Below are positions 48,501-61,517 of a stretch of 64,000 nucleotides of DNA, in pieces. Made by a program: the position numbers and the translations under genes. The DNA comes from Paratinospora sagittata (Eukaryota; Streptophyta; Magnoliopsida; Ranunculales; Menispermaceae). The notes below the pieces were generated by a model, which saw nothing but the letters and a program-made list of their open reading frames with translations, was not told the origin of the DNA and ran no database searches. The stretch spans positions 24,218,286 to 24,282,285 of the forward strand of contig CM069603.1 in NCBI GenBank assembly GCA_035771175.1. Reading direction: 5' to 3'. Positions within the stretch are counted from its first letter, which is position 1, and each line of letters opens with the position of its first letter.

Positions 48501-49373
48501 ACTTTAGATTGAACAATGTTTTGAATTCAAATCATTTTGTACTACTCTTGCTCTTTAACCTTCAGCTTCAAATTTTATAAAACACTCATTCTCTGATTTT
48601 CAAAAATACAACACGCACGATATTTGCAAGTTAGATTGAGCTTTTCGAAGAGTTTTTCAAGAGAAGAAAGTAATGATTCTTGCCTTTGCAAAAAAAGGCT
48701 TCGAATTGAATCAAAATTGCAATCTGTCTTGATGTTCAGCTAGTTCTTCATTTTATCCCTTGTGTGCGAAGATTGGAGAGGCTATCCATTGTTTAAAACT
48801 CTAAGTATATTAAGTATATGAAGTGGTCTCGATAAGATAACACATCAAAAAGGAACACATCACCTGTTTTGCATCAAGAACACATCAAACAATAGCTTTC
48901 GAATTCTACAAAGATCAAGCTCGAAGAACGAAGACATATCTCATGTCTAATGCATTAGTTTGATCTCTGGTGTGTAGGGTAAGCCCTCGATCAATCTCAG
49001 CACTAAAACTCTAAAAACTGCAAAGTCTTCAAAATCACTTTCGATATAGTATTTCATTTTGAAAAAAATGTTTTCTGAAAGGTTTTAATCATAATTTTAA
49101 TGAGTTTTGAATTATTTAAATGTGTTTAATCTTATATCAAAGTGTTTTGAGTCAATGGAATGGTTCTTTAGTGTCAAAATATTAATTTTTCAAAAATAAG
49201 GCTATCGAGCCATTGGCACGTCTTAGACTAAAATCTAATATTTCTAACGAGAAAAATGTGGGCACTTCTGCTTGCTCGATTTTTCTATTCCTTCACAGTT
49301 TTGCCAGGTTATCTTAATCGAAATATTCTCTAGTAACACCTAGATGATTCCCATTGTCTCGCACGCCCAAAAA
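48501..49373 (+). repeat. Satellite unit 57 (873 bp, class A, 9-bp duplication)
   Basis: Near copy of unit 55 two units upstream, with private GTCAATGGAATGG. Confidence 0.95.
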
Positions 49374-50238
49374 ACTTTAGATTGAACAATGTTTTGAATT
49401 CAAATCATTTTGTACTACTCTTGCTCTTTAACCTTCAACTTCAAATTTTATAAAACACTCATTCTCTGATTTTCAAAAATACAACACGCACGATATTTGC
49501 AAGTTAGATTGAGCTTTTCGAAAAGTTTTTCAAGAGAAGAAAGTAATGATTCTTGCCTTTGCAAAAAAAGGCTTCGAATTGAATCAAAATTGCAATCTGT
49601 CTTGATGTTCAGCTAGTTCTTCATTTTATCCCTTGTATGCTAAGATTTGCAGAGGCTATCCATTGTTTAAAACTCTAAGTACATGAAGTGGTCTCGATAA
49701 GATAACACATCAAAAAGGAACACATTACCTGTTTTGCGTCAAGAACCCATCAAACAATAGCTTTCGAATTCTACAAAGATCAAGCTCGAAGAACGAAGAC
49801 ATATCTCATGTCTAATGCATTAGTTTGATCTTTGGTGTGTAGGGTAACCGCTCGATCACTCTCAGCACTAAAACTCTGAAAATTGCAAAGTCTTCAAAAT
49901 CACTTTCGATATAGTATTTCATTTTGAAAAAAATGTTTTCTGAAAGGTTTTAATCATAATTTTAATGAGTTTTGAATTATTTAAAAGTGTTTAATCTTAT
50001 ATCAAAGTGTTTTGAGTCAATGAAATGGTTCTTTAGTGTCAAAATATTAATTTTTCAAAAATAAGGCTATCCAACAATTGGCACGTCTTAGACTAAAATC
50101 TTATATTTCTAACGAGAAAAATGTGGGCACTTCTGCTAGCTCGATTTTTCTATTCCTTCACAGTTTTGCCAGGTTATCATAATTGAAATATTCTCTAGTA
50201 ACACCTAGATGATTCCAATTGTCTCGCACGCCCAAAAA
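49374..50238 (+). repeat. Satellite unit 58 (865 bp, class B)
   Basis: Has CGAAAAGTTT and CCAACAATTGG, with private GATTCCAATTG. First position of the right-end tetramer. Confidence 0.95.
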
Positions 50239-51103
50239 ACTTTAGATTGAACAATGTTTTGAATTCAAATCATTTTTTAGTACTCTTGCTCTTTAACCTT
50301 CAACTTCAAATTTCATAAAACACTCATTCTCTGATTTTCAAAAATTCAACACGCACGATATTTGCAAGTTAGATTGAGCTTTTCGAAGAGTTTTTCAAGA
50401 GAAGAAAGTAATGATTCTTGCCTTTGCAAAAAAAGGCTTCGAATTGAATCAAAATTGCAATCTGTCTTGATGTTCAGCTAGTTCTTCATTTTATCCCTTG
50501 TATGCTAAGATTTGCAGAGGCTATCCATTGTTTAAAACTCTAAGTACATGAAGTGGTCTCGATAAGATAACACATCAAAAAGGAACACAGTACCTGTTTT
50601 GCGTCAAGAACCCATCAAACAATAGCTTTCGAATTCTACAAAGATCAAGCTCGAAGAACGAAGACATATCTCATGTCTAATGCATTAGTTTGATCTTTGG
50701 TGTGTAGGGTAACCGCTCGATCACTCTCAACACTAAAACTCTGAAAATTGCAAAGTCTTCAAAATCACTTTCGATATAGTATTTCATTTTGAAAAAAATG
50801 TTTTCTGAAAGGTTTTAATCATAATTTTAATGAGTTTTGAATTATTTAAAAGTGTTCAATCTTATATCAAAGTGTTTTGAGTCAATGAAATGGTTCACTA
50901 GTGTCAAAATATTAATTTTACAAAAATAAGGCTATCCAGCAATTTGCACGTCTTAGACTAAAATCTTATATTTCTAACGAGAAAAATGTGGGCACTTCTG
51001 CTAGCTCGATTTTTCTATTCCTTCACAGTTTTGCCAGGTTATCATAATTGAAATATTCTCTAGTAACACCTAGATGATTCCCATTGTCTCGCACGCCCAA
51101 AAA
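50239..51103 (+). repeat. Satellite unit 59 (865 bp, class B)
   Basis: Has ATTTCATAAAAC, CACAGTACC, CTCTCAACAC, GTGTTCAATC and GTTCACTAGTG. Confidence 0.95.
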
Positions 51104-51977
51104 ACTTTAGATTGAACAATATTTTGAATTCAAATCATTTTGTACTACTCTTGCTCTTTAACCTTCAACTTCAAATTTTATAAAACACTCATTCTCTGAT
51201 TTTCAAAAATACAACACGCACGATATTTGCAAGTTAGATTGAGCTTTTCGAAGAGTTTTTCAAGAGAAGAAAGTAATGATTCTTGCCTTTGCAAAAAAAG
51301 GCTTCGAATTGAATCAAAATTGCAATCTGTCTTGATGTTCAGCTAGTTCTTCATTTTATCCCTTGTGTGCGAAGATTTGCAGAGGCTATCCATTGTTCAA
51401 AACTCTAAGTATATTAAGTATATGAAGTGGTCTCGATAAGATAACACATCAAAAAGGAACGCATCACCTATTTTGCATCAAGAACACATCAAACAATAGC
51501 TTTCGAATTCTACAAAGATCAAGCTCGAAGAACGAAGACATATCTCATGTCTAATGCATTAGTTTGATCTTTGGTGTGTAGGGTAACCGCTCGATCACTC
51601 TCAGCACTAAAACTCTGAAAATTGCAAAGTCTTCGAAATCACTTTCGATATAGTATTTCATTTTGAAAAAAATGTTTTCTGAAAGGTTTTAATCATAATT
51701 TTAATGAGTTTTGAATTATTTAAAAGTGTTTAATCATATATCAAAGTGTTTTGAGTCAATGAAATGGTTCTTTAGTGTCAAAATATTAATTTTTCAAAAA
51801 TAAGGCTATCCAGCAATTTGCACGTCTTAGACTAAAATCTTATATTTGTAACGAGAAAAATGTGGGCACTTCTGCTTGCTCGATTTTTCTATTCCTTCAC
51901 AGTTTTGCCAGGTTATCTTAATTGAAATATTCTCTAGTAACACCTAGATGATTCCCATTGTCTCGCACCCCCAAAAA
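51104..51977 (+). repeat. Satellite unit 60 (874 bp, A-left/B-right chimera, 9-bp duplication)
   Basis: TTGTTCAAAAC, CACCTATTTT and GCATCAAG (A) are followed by CTTTGG and AACCGCTCGATCACTC (B). The switch lies between 51490 and 51571. Private changes are CAATATTTTG, GGAACGCATC, CTTCGAAATC, AATCATATATC and GCACCCCC. Confidence 0.95.
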
Positions 51978-52851
51978 ACTTTAGATTGAACAATGTTTTG
52001 AATTCAAATCATTTTTTAGTACTCTTGCTCTTTAACCTTCAACTTCAAATTTTATAAAACACTCATTCTCTGATTTTCAAAAATTCAACACGCACGATAT
52101 TTGCAAGTTAGATTGAGCTTTTCGAAGAGTTTTTCAAGAGAAGAAAGTAATGATTCTTGCCTTTGCAAAAAAAGGCTTCGAATTGAATCAAAATTGCAAT
52201 CTGTCTTGATGTTCAGCTAGTTCTTCATTTTATCCCTTGTGTGCGAAGATTTGCAGAGGCTATCCATTGTTTAAAACTCTAAGTATATTAAGTATATGAA
52301 GTGGTCTCGATAAGATAACACATCAAAAAGGAACACATCACCTGTTTTGCATCAAGAACACATCAAACAATAGCTTTCGAATTCTACAAAGATCAAGCTC
52401 GAAGAACGAAGACATATCTCATGTCTAATGCATTAGTTTGATCTCTGGTGTGTAGGGTAACCCCTCGATCAATCTCAGCACTAAAACTCTAAAAACTGCA
52501 AAGTCTTCAAAATCACTTTCGATATAGTATTTCATTTTGAAAAAAATGTTTTCTGAAAGGTTTTAATCATAATTTTAATGAGTTTTGAATTATTTAAATG
52601 TGTTTAATCTTATATCAAAGTGTTTTGAGTCAATGAAATGGTTCTTTAGTGTCAAAATATTAATTTTTCAAAAATAAGGCTATCGAGCCATTGGCACGTC
52701 TTAGACTAAAATCTAATATTTCTAACGAGAAAAATGTGGGCACTTCTGCTTGCTCGATTTTTCTATTCCTTCACAGTTTTGCCAGGTTATCTTAATCGAA
52801 ATATTCTCTAGTAACACCTAGATGATTCCCATTGTCTCGCACGCCCAAAAA
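51978..52851 (+). repeat. Satellite unit 61 (874 bp, class A, 9-bp duplication)
   Basis: Has ATTTTTTAGTAC, AAAACTGC, AAATGTGTTT and GAGCCATTGG. One of only two places where two duplication-bearing units are adjacent (60-61, and 52-53). Confidence 0.95.
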
Positions 52852-53716
52852 ACTTTAGATTGAACAATGTTTTGAATTCAAATCATTTTGTACTACTCTT
52901 GCTCTTTAACCTTCAACTTCAAATTTTATAAAACACTCATTCTCTGATTTTCAAAAATACAACACGCACGATATTTGCAAGTTAGATTGAGCTTTTCGAA
53001 AAGTTTTTCAAGAGAAGAAAGTAATGATTCTTGCCTTTGCAAAAAAAGGCTTCGAATTGAATCAAAATTGCAATCTGTCTTGATGTTCAGCTAGTTCTTC
53101 ATTTTATCCCTTGTATGCTAAGATTTGCGGAGGCTATCCATTGTTTAAAACTCTAAGTACATGAAGTGGTCTCGATAAGATAACACATCAAAAAGGAACA
53201 CATTACCTGTTTTGCGTCAAGAACCCATCAAACAATAGCTTTCGAATTCTACAAAGATCAAGCTCGAAGAACGAAGACATATCTCATGTCTAATGCATTA
53301 GTTTGATCTTTGGTGTGTAGGGTAACCGCTCGATCACTCTCAGCACTAAAACTCTGAAAATTGCAAAGTCTTCAAAATCACTTTCGATATAGTATTTCAT
53401 TTTGAAAAAAATGTTTTCTGAAAGGTTTTAATCATAATTTTAATGAGTTTTGAAATATTTAAAAGTGTTTAATCTTATATCAAAGTGTTTTGAGTCAATG
53501 AAATGGTTCTTTAGTGTCAAAATATTAATTTTTCAAAAATAAGGCTATCCAACAATTGGCACGTCTTAGACTAAAATCTTATATTTCTAACGAGAAAAAT
53601 GTGGGCACTTCTGCTAGCTCGATTTTTCTATTCCTTCACAGTTTTGCCAGGTTATCATAATTGAAATATTCTCTAGTAACACCTAGATGATTCCCATTGT
53701 CTCGCACGCCCAAAAA
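52852..53716 (+). repeat. Satellite unit 62 (865 bp, class B)
   Basis: Has CGAAAAGTTT and CCAACAATTGG. Private TTTGCGGAGG and TTTTGAAATATTT. Confidence 0.95.
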
Positions 53717-54581
53717 ACTTTAGATTGAACAATGTTTTGAATTCAAATCATTTTTTAGTACTCTTGCTCTTTAACCTTCAACTTCAAATTTCATAAAACA
53801 CTCATTCTCTGATTTTCAAAAATTCAACACGCACGATATTTGCAAGTTAGATTGAGCTTTTCGAAGAGTTTTTCAAGAGAAGAAAGTAATGATTCTTGCC
53901 TTTGCAAAAAAAGGCTTCGAATTGAATCAAAATTGCAATCTGTCTTGATGTTCAGCTAGTTCTTCATTTTATCCCTTGTATGCTAAGATTTGCAGAGGCT
54001 ATCCATTGTTTAAAACTCTAAGTACATGAAGTGGTCTCGATAAGATAACACATCAAAAAGGAACACAGTACCTGTTTTGCGTCAAGAACCCATCAAACAA
54101 TAGCTTTCGAATTCTACAAAGATCAAGCTCGAAGAACGAAGACATATCTCATGTCTAATGCATTAGTTTGATCTTTGGTGTGTAGGGTAACCGCTCGATC
54201 ACTCTCAACACTAAAACTCTGAAAATTGCAAAGTCTTCAAAATCACTTTCGATATAGTATTTCATTTTGAAAAAAATGTTTTCTGAAAGGTTTTAATCAT
54301 AATTTTAATGAGTTTTGAATTATTTAAAAGTGTTCAATCTTATATCAAAGTGTTTTGAGTCAATGAAATGGTTCACTAGTGTCAAAATATTAATTTTACA
54401 AAAATAAGGCTATCCAGCAATTTGCACGTCTTAGACTAAAATCTTATATTTCTAACGAGAAAAATGTGGGCACTTCTGCTAGCTCGATTTTTCTATTCCT
54501 TCACAGTTTTGCCAGGTTATCATAATTGAAATATTCTCTAGTAACACCTAGATGATTCCCATTGTCTCGCACGCCCAAAAA
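53717..54581 (+). repeat. Satellite unit 63 (865 bp, class B)
   Basis: Near copy of unit 59, including CTCTCAACAC, GTGTTCAATC and GTTCACTAGTG. Confidence 0.95.
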
Positions 54582-55454
54582 ACTTTAGATTGAACAATGT
54601 TTTGAATTCAAATCATTTTGTACTACTCTTGCTCTTTAACCTTCAACTTCAAATTTTATAAAACACTCATTCTCTGATTTTCAAAAATACAACACGCACG
54701 ATATTTGCAAGTTAGATTGAGCTTTTCGAAGAGTTTTTCAAGAGAAGAAAGTAATGATTCTTGCCTTTGCAAAAAAAGGCTTCGAATTGAATCAAAATTG
54801 CAATCTGTCTTGATGTTCAGCTAGTTCTTCATTTTATCCCTTGTGTGCGAAGATTTGCAGAGGCTATCCATTGTTCAAAACTCTAAGTATATTAAGTATA
54901 TGAAGTGGTCTCGATAAGATAACACATCAAAAAGGAACACATCACCTATTTTGTATCAAGAACACATCAAACAATAGCTTTCGAATTCTACAAAGATCAA
55001 GCTCGAAGAACGAAGACATATCTCATGTCTAATGCATTAGTTTGATCTCTGGTGTGTAGGGTAACCCCTCGATCAATCTCAGCACTAAAACTCTGAAAAC
55101 TGCAAAGTCTTCAAAATCACTTTCGATATAGTATTTCATTTTGAAAAAAATGTTTTCTGAAAGGTTTTAATCATAATTTTAATGAGTTTTGAATTATTTA
55201 AAAGTGTTTAATCTTATATCAAAGTGTTTTGAGTCAATGAAATGGTTCTTTAGTATCAAAATATTAATTTTTCAAAAATAAGGCTATCGAGCCATTGGCA
55301 CGTCTTAGACTAAAATCAAATATTTCTAACGAGAAAAATGTGGGCACTTCTGCTTGCTCGATTTTCTATTCCTTCACAGTTTTGCCAGGTTATCTTAATC
55401 GAAATATTCTCTAGTAACACCTAGATGATTCCCATTGTCTCGCACGCCCAAAAA
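54582..55454 (+). repeat. Satellite unit 64 (873 bp, class A, 9-bp duplication)
   Basis: Has TTGTTCAAAAC, CACCTATTTT, TTTGTATCAAG (private), TAGTATCAAA and ATCAAATATT. One T is lost in CGATTTTCTATT, shared with unit 65. Confidence 0.95.
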
Positions 55455-56318
55455 ACTTTAGATTGAACAATGTTTTGAATTCAAATCATTTTGTACTACT
55501 CTTGCTCTTTAACCTTCAACTTCAAATTTTATAAACCACTCATTCTCTGATTTTCAAAAATTCAACCCGCACGATATTTGCAAGTTAGATTGAGCTTTTC
55601 GAAGAGGTTTTCAAGAGAAGAAAGTAATGATTCTTGCCTTTGCAAAAAAAGGCTTCGAATTGAATCAAAATTGCAATCTGTCTTGATGTTCCGCTAGTTC
55701 TTCATTTTATCCCTTGTATGCTAAGATTTGCAGAGGCTATCCATTGTTTAAAACTCTAAGTACATGAAGTGGTCTCGATAAGATAACACATCAAAAAGGA
55801 ACACATTACCTGTTTTGCGTCAAGAACCCATCAAACAATAGCTTTCGAATTCTACAAAGATCAAGCCCGAAGAACGAAGACATATCTCATGTCTAATGCA
55901 TTAGTTTGATCTTTGGTGTGTAGGGTGACCGCTCGATCACTCTCAGCACTAAAACTCTGAAAATTGCAAAGTCTTCAAAATCACTTTCGATATAGTATTT
56001 CATTTTGAAAAAAATGTTTTCTGAAAGGTTTTAATCATAATTTTAATGAGTTTTGAATTATTTAAATGTGTTTAATCTTATATCAAAGTGTTTTGAGTCA
56101 ATGAAATGGTTCTTTAGTGTCAAAATATTAATTTTTCAAAAATAAGGCTATCGAGCCATTGGCACGTCTTAGACTAAAATCTAATATTTCTAACGAGAAA
56201 AATGTGGGCACTTCTGCTTGCTCGATTTTCTATTCCTTCACAGTTTTGCCAGGTTATCTTAATCAAAATATTCTCTAGTAACACCTAGATGATTCCCATT
56301 GTCTCGCACGCCCAAAAA
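55455..56318 (+). repeat. Satellite unit 65 (864 bp, B body with A tail)
   Basis: Has AAACCACTC, AACCCGCACG, GAAGAGGTTTTC, GTTCCGCTAG, AAGCCCGAAG, GGGTGACC, AAATGTGTTT, GAGCCATTGG, CGATTTTCTATT and TTAATCAAAAT. Confidence 0.95.
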
Positions 56319-57183
56319 ACTTTAGATTGAACAATGTTTTGAATTCAAATCATTTTGTACTACTCTTGCTCTTTAACCTTCAACTTCAAATTTTATAAAA
56401 CACTCATTCTCTGATTTTCAAAAATACAACACGCACGATATTTGCAAGTTAGATTGAGCTTTTCGAAGAGTTTTTCAAGAGAAGAAAGTAATGATTCTTG
56501 CCTTTGCAAAAAAAGGCTTCGAATTGAATCAAAATTGCAATCTGTCTTGATGTTCAGCTAGTTATTCATTTTATCCCTTGTATGCTAAGATTTGCAGAGG
56601 CTATCCATTGTTTAAAACTCTAAGTACATGAAGTGGTCTCGATAAGATAACACATCAAAAAGGAACACATTACCTGTTTTGCGTCAAGAACCCATCAAAC
56701 AATAGCTTTCGAATTCTACAAAGATCAAGCTCGAAGAACGAAGACATTTCTCATGTCTAATGCATTAGTTTGATCTTTGGTGTGTAGGGTAACCGCTCGA
56801 TCACTCTCAGCACTAAAACTCTGAAAATTGCAAAGTCTTCAAAATCACTTTCGATATAGTATTTCATTTTGAAAAAAATGTTTTCTGAAAGGTTTTAATC
56901 ATAATTTTAATGAGTTTTGAATTATTTAAAAGTGTTTAATCTTATATCAAAGTGTTTTGAGTCAATGAAATGGTTCTTTAGTGTCAAAATATTAATTTTT
57001 CAAAAATAAGGCTATCCAACAATTGGCACGTCTTAGACTAAAATCTTATATTTCTAACGAGAAAAATGTGGGCACTTCTGCTAGCTCGATTTTTCTATTC
57101 CTTCACAGTTTTGCCAGGTTATCATAATTGAAATATTCTCTAGTAACACCTAGATGATTCCCATTGTCTCGCACGCCCAAAAA
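56319..57183 (+). repeat. Satellite unit 66 (865 bp, class B)
   Basis: Has GTTATTCATT (private), GACATTTCTC and CCAACAATTGG. GACATTTCTC returns in units 70 and 74. Confidence 0.95.
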
Positions 57184-58048
57184 ACTTTAGATTGAACAAT
57201 GTTTTGAATTCAAATCATTTTTTAGTACTCTTGCTCTTTAACCTTCAACTTCAAATTTCATAAAACACTCATTCTCTGATTTTCAAAAATTCAACACGCA
57301 CGATATTTGCAAGTTAGATTGAGCTTTTCGAAGAGTTTTTCAAGAGAAGAAAGTAATGATTCTTGCCTTTGCAAAAAAAGGCTTCGAATTGAATCAAAAT
57401 TGCAATCTGTCTTGATGTTCAGCTAGTTCTTCATTTTATCCCTTGTATGCTAAGATTTGCAGAGGCTATCCATTGTTTAAAACTCTAAGTACATGAAGTG
57501 GTCTCGATAAGATAACACATCAAAAAGGAACACAGTACCTGTTTTGCGTCAAGAACCCATCAAACAATAGCTTTCGAATTCTACAAAGATCAAGCTCGAA
57601 GAACGAAGACATATCTCATGTCTAATGCATTAGTTTGATCTTTGGTGTGTAGGGTAACCGCTCGATCACTCTCAGCACTAAAACTCTGAAAATTGCAAAG
57701 TCTTCAAAATCACTTTCGATATAGTATTTCATTTTGAAAAAAATGTTTTCTGAAAGGTTTTAATCATAATTTTAATGAGTTTTGAATTATTTTAAAGTGT
57801 TTAATCTTATATCAAAGTGTTTTGAGTCAATGAAATGGTTCACTAGTGTCAAAATATTAATTTTACAAAAATAAGGCTATCCAGCAATTTGCACGTCTTA
57901 GACTAAAATCTTATATTTCTAACGAGAAAAATGTGGGCACTTCTGCTAGCTCGATTTTTCTATTCCTTCACAGTTTTGCCAGGTTATCATAATTGAAATA
58001 TTCTCTAGTAACACCTAGATGATTCCCATTGTCTCGCACGCCCAAAAA
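57184..58048 (+). repeat. Satellite unit 67 (865 bp, class B)
   Basis: Has ATTTCATAAAAC, CACAGTACC, GTTCACTAGTG and the private ATTATTTTAAAGTG. GTGTTCAATC is reverted to GTGTTTAATC. Confidence 0.95.
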
Positions 58049-58922
58049 ACTTTAGATTGAACAATGTTTTGAATTCAAATCATTTTGTACTACTCTTGCT
58101 CTTTAACCTTCAACTTCAAATTTTATAAAACACTCATTCTCTGATTTTCAAAAATACAACACGCACGATATTTGCAAGTTAGATTGAGCTTTTCGAAGAG
58201 TTTTTCAAGAGAAGAAAGTAATGATTCTTGCCTTTGCAAAAAAAGGCTTCGAATTGAATCAAAATTGCAATCTGTCTTGATGTTCAGCTAGTTCTTCATT
58301 TTATCCCTTGTGTGCGAAGATTTGCAGAGGCTATCCATTGTTCAAAACTCTAAGTATATTAAGTATATGAAGTGGTCTCGATAAGATAACACATCAAAAA
58401 GGAACACATCACCTATTTTGCATCAAGAACACATCAAACAATAGCTTTCGAATTCTACAAAGATCAAGCTCGAAGAACGAAGACATATCTCATGTCTAAT
58501 GCATTAGTTTGATCTCTGGTGTGTAGGGTAACCCCTCGATCAATCTCAGCACTAAAACTCTGAAAACTGCAAAGTCTTCAAAATCACTTTCGATATAGTA
58601 TTTCATTTTGAAAAAAATGTTTTCTGAAAGGTTTTAATCATAATTTTAATGAGTTTTGAATTATTTAAAAGTGTTTAATCTTATATCAAAGTGTTTTGAG
58701 TCAATGAAATGGTTCTTTAGTATCAAAATATTAATTTTTCAAAAATAAGGCTATCGAGCCATTGGCACGTCTTAGACTAAAATCAAATATTTCTAACGAG
58801 AAAAATGTGGGCACTTCTGCTTGCTCGATTTTTCTATTCCTTCACAGTTTTGCCAGGTTATCTTAATCGAAATATTCTCTAGTAACACCTAGATGATTCC
58901 CATTGTCTCGCACGCCCAAAAA
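58049..58922 (+). repeat. Satellite unit 68 (874 bp, class A, last 9-bp duplication)
   Basis: Near copy of unit 64 (TTGTTCAAAAC, CACCTATTTT, TAGTATCAAA, ATCAAATATT) without the T deletion. Confidence 0.95.
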
Positions 58923-59787
58923 ACTTTAGATTGAACAATGTTTTGAATTCAAATCATTTTGTACTACTCTTGCTCTTTAACCTTCAACTTCAAATTTTAT
59001 AAACCACTCATTCTCTGATTTTCAAAAATTCAACCCGCACGATATTTGCAAGTTAGATTGAGCTTTTCGAAGAGGTTTTCAAGAGAAGAAAGTAATGATT
59101 CTTGCCTTTGCAAAAAAAGGCTTCGAATTGAATCAAAATTGCAATCTGTCTTGATGTTCCGCTAGTTCTTCATTTTATCCCTTGTATGCTAAGATTTGCA
59201 GAGGCTATCCATTGTTTAAAACTCTAAGTACATGAAGTGGTCTCGATAAGATAACACATCAAAAAGGAACACATTACCTGTTTTGCGTCAAGAACCCATC
59301 AAACAATAGCTTTCGAATTCTACAAAGATCAAGCCCGAAGAACGAAGACATATCTCATGTCTAATGCATTAGTTTGATCTTTGGTGTGTAGGGTGACCGC
59401 TCGATCACTCTCAGCACTAAAACTCTGAAAATTGCAAAGTCTTCAAAATCACTTTCGATATAGTATTTCATTTTGAAAAAAATGTTTTCTGAAAGGTTTT
59501 AATCATAATTTTAATGAGTTTTGAATTATTTAAATGTGTTTAATCTTATATCAAAGTGTTTTGAGTCAATGAAATGGTTCTTTAGTGTCAAAATATTAAT
59601 TTTTCAAAAATAAGGCTATCGAGCCATTGGCACGTCTTAGACTAAAATCTAATATTTCTAACGAGAAAAATGTGGGCACTTCTGCTTGCTCGATTTTTCT
59701 ATTCCTTCACAGTTTTGCCAGGTTATCTTAATCAAAATATTCTCTAGTAACACCTAGATGATTCCCATTGTCTCGCACGCCCAAAAA
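58923..59787 (+). repeat. Satellite unit 69 (865 bp, B body with A tail)
   Basis: Near copy of unit 65 (AACCCGCACG, GAAGAGGTTTTC, GTTCCGCTAG, AAGCCCGAAG, GGGTGACC, TTAATCAAAAT). Confidence 0.95.
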
Positions 59788-60652
59788 ACTTTAGATTGAA
59801 CAATGTTTTGAATTCAAATCATTTTGTACTACTCTTGCTCTTTAACCTTCAACTTCAAATTTTATAAAACACTCATTCTCTGATTTTCAAAAATACAACA
59901 CGCACGATATTTGCAAGTTAGATTGAGCTTTTCGAAGAGTTTTTCAAGAGAAGAAAGTAATGATTCTTGCCTTTGCAAAAAAAGGCTTCGAATTGAATCA
60001 AAATTGCAATCTGTCTTGATGTTCAGCTAGTTCTTCATTTTATCCCTTGTATGCTAAGATTTGCAGAGGCTATCCATTGTTTAAAACTCTAAGTACATGA
60101 AGTGGTCTCGATAAGATAACACATCAAAAAGGAACACATTACCTGTTTTGCGTCAAGAACCCATCAAACAATAGCTTTCGAATTCTACAAAGATCAAGCT
60201 CGAAGAACGAAGACATTTCTCATGTCTAATGCATTAGTTTGATCTCTGGTGTGTAGGGTAACCGCTCGATCACTCTCAGCACTAAAACTCTGAAAATTGC
60301 AAAGTCTTCAAAATCACTTTCGATATAGTATTTCATTTTGAAAAAAATGTTTTCTGAAAGGTTTTAATCATAATTTTAATGAGTTTTGAATTATTTAAAA
60401 GTGTTTAATCTTATATCAAAGTGTTTTGAGTCAATGAAATGGTTCTTTAGTGTCAAAATATTAATTTTTCAAAAATAAGGCTATCCAACAATTGGCACGT
60501 CTTAGACTAAAATCTTATATTTCTAACGAGAAAAATGTGGGCACTTCTGCTAGCTCGATTTTTCTATTCCTTCACAGTTTTGCCAGGTTATCATAATTGA
60601 AATATTCTCTAGTAACACCTAGATGATTCCCATTGTCTCGCACGCCCAAAAA
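59788..60652 (+). repeat. Satellite unit 70 (865 bp, class B)
   Basis: Has GACATTTCTC and A-like CTCTGG before AACCGCTCG, then CCAACAATTGG. The same combination is in unit 74. Confidence 0.95.
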
Positions 60653-61517
60653 ACTTTAGATTGAACAATGTTTTGAATTCAAATCATTTTTTAGTACTCT
60701 TGCTCTTTAACCTTCAACTTCAAATTTCATAAAACACTCATTCTCTGATTTTCAAAAATTCAACACGCACGATATTTGCAAGTTAGATTGAGCTTTTCGA
60801 AGAGTTTTTCAAGAGAAGAAAGTAATGATTCTTGCCTTTGCAAAAAAAGGCTTCGAATTGAATCAAAATTGCAATCTGTCTTGATGTTCAGCTAGTTCTT
60901 CATTTTATCCCTTGTATGCTAAGATTTGCAGAGGCTATCCATTGTTTAAAACTCTAAGTACATGAAGTGGTCTCGATAAGATAACACATCAAAAAGGAAC
61001 ACAGTACCTGTTTTGCGTCAAGAACCCATCAAACAATAGCTTTCGAATTCTACAAAGATCAAGCTCGAAGAACGAAGACATATCTCATGTCTAATGCATT
61101 AGTTTGATCTTTGGTGTGTAGGGTAACCGCTCGATCACTCTCAGCACTAAAACTCTGAAAATTGCAAAGTCTTCAAAATCACTTTCGATATAGTATTTCA
61201 TTTTGAAAAAAATGTTTTCTGAAAGGTTTTAATCATAATTTTAATGAGTTTTGAATTATTTAAAAGTGTTTAATCTTATATCAAATTGTTTTGAGTCAAT
61301 GAAATGGTTCTTTAGTGTCAAAATATTAATTTTTCAAAAATAAGGCTATCGAGCCATTGGCACGTCTTAGACTAAAATCTAATATTTCTAACGAGAAAAA
61401 TGTGGGCACTTCTGCTTGCTCGATTTTTCTATTCCTTCACAGTTTTGCCAGGTTATCTTAATCGAAATATTCTCTAGTAACACCTAGATGATTCCCATTG
61501 TCTCGCACGCCCAAAAA
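60653..61517 (+). repeat. Satellite unit 71 (865 bp, B body with A tail)
   Basis: Has ATTTCATAAAAC and CACAGTACC, then GAGCCATTGG with CTTAATCG. TCAAATTGTTTTG is private. Units 59, 63 and 67 at the equivalent position have a B tail. Confidence 0.95.

Larger units (their letters stand above)
49374..52851 (+). repeat. Tetrameric higher-order repeat, copy 1 (units 58-61)
   Basis: Spans 3478 bp. The order is a CCAACAATTGG unit, a CACAGTACC unit, a 9-bp-duplication unit starting with GTTCAAAAC, and a GAGCCATTGG unit. In this copy the fourth position also carries the 9-bp duplication, unlike later copies. Confidence 0.88.
52852..56318 (+). repeat. Tetrameric higher-order repeat, copy 2 (units 62-65)
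   Basis: Spans 3467 bp. The fourth unit (65) is a new variant with AACCCGCACG, GAAGAGGTTTTC, GTTCCGCTAG and GGGTGACC, found again at the same place in copy 3. Confidence 0.9.
56319..59787 (+). repeat. Tetrameric higher-order repeat, copy 3 (units 66-69)
   Basis: Spans 3469 bp. Units 68 and 69 match units 64 and 65 almost base for base, including six rare substitutions in 65 and 69. Copy 3 restores the T lost from CGATTTTCTATT in units 64 and 65. Confidence 0.9.
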
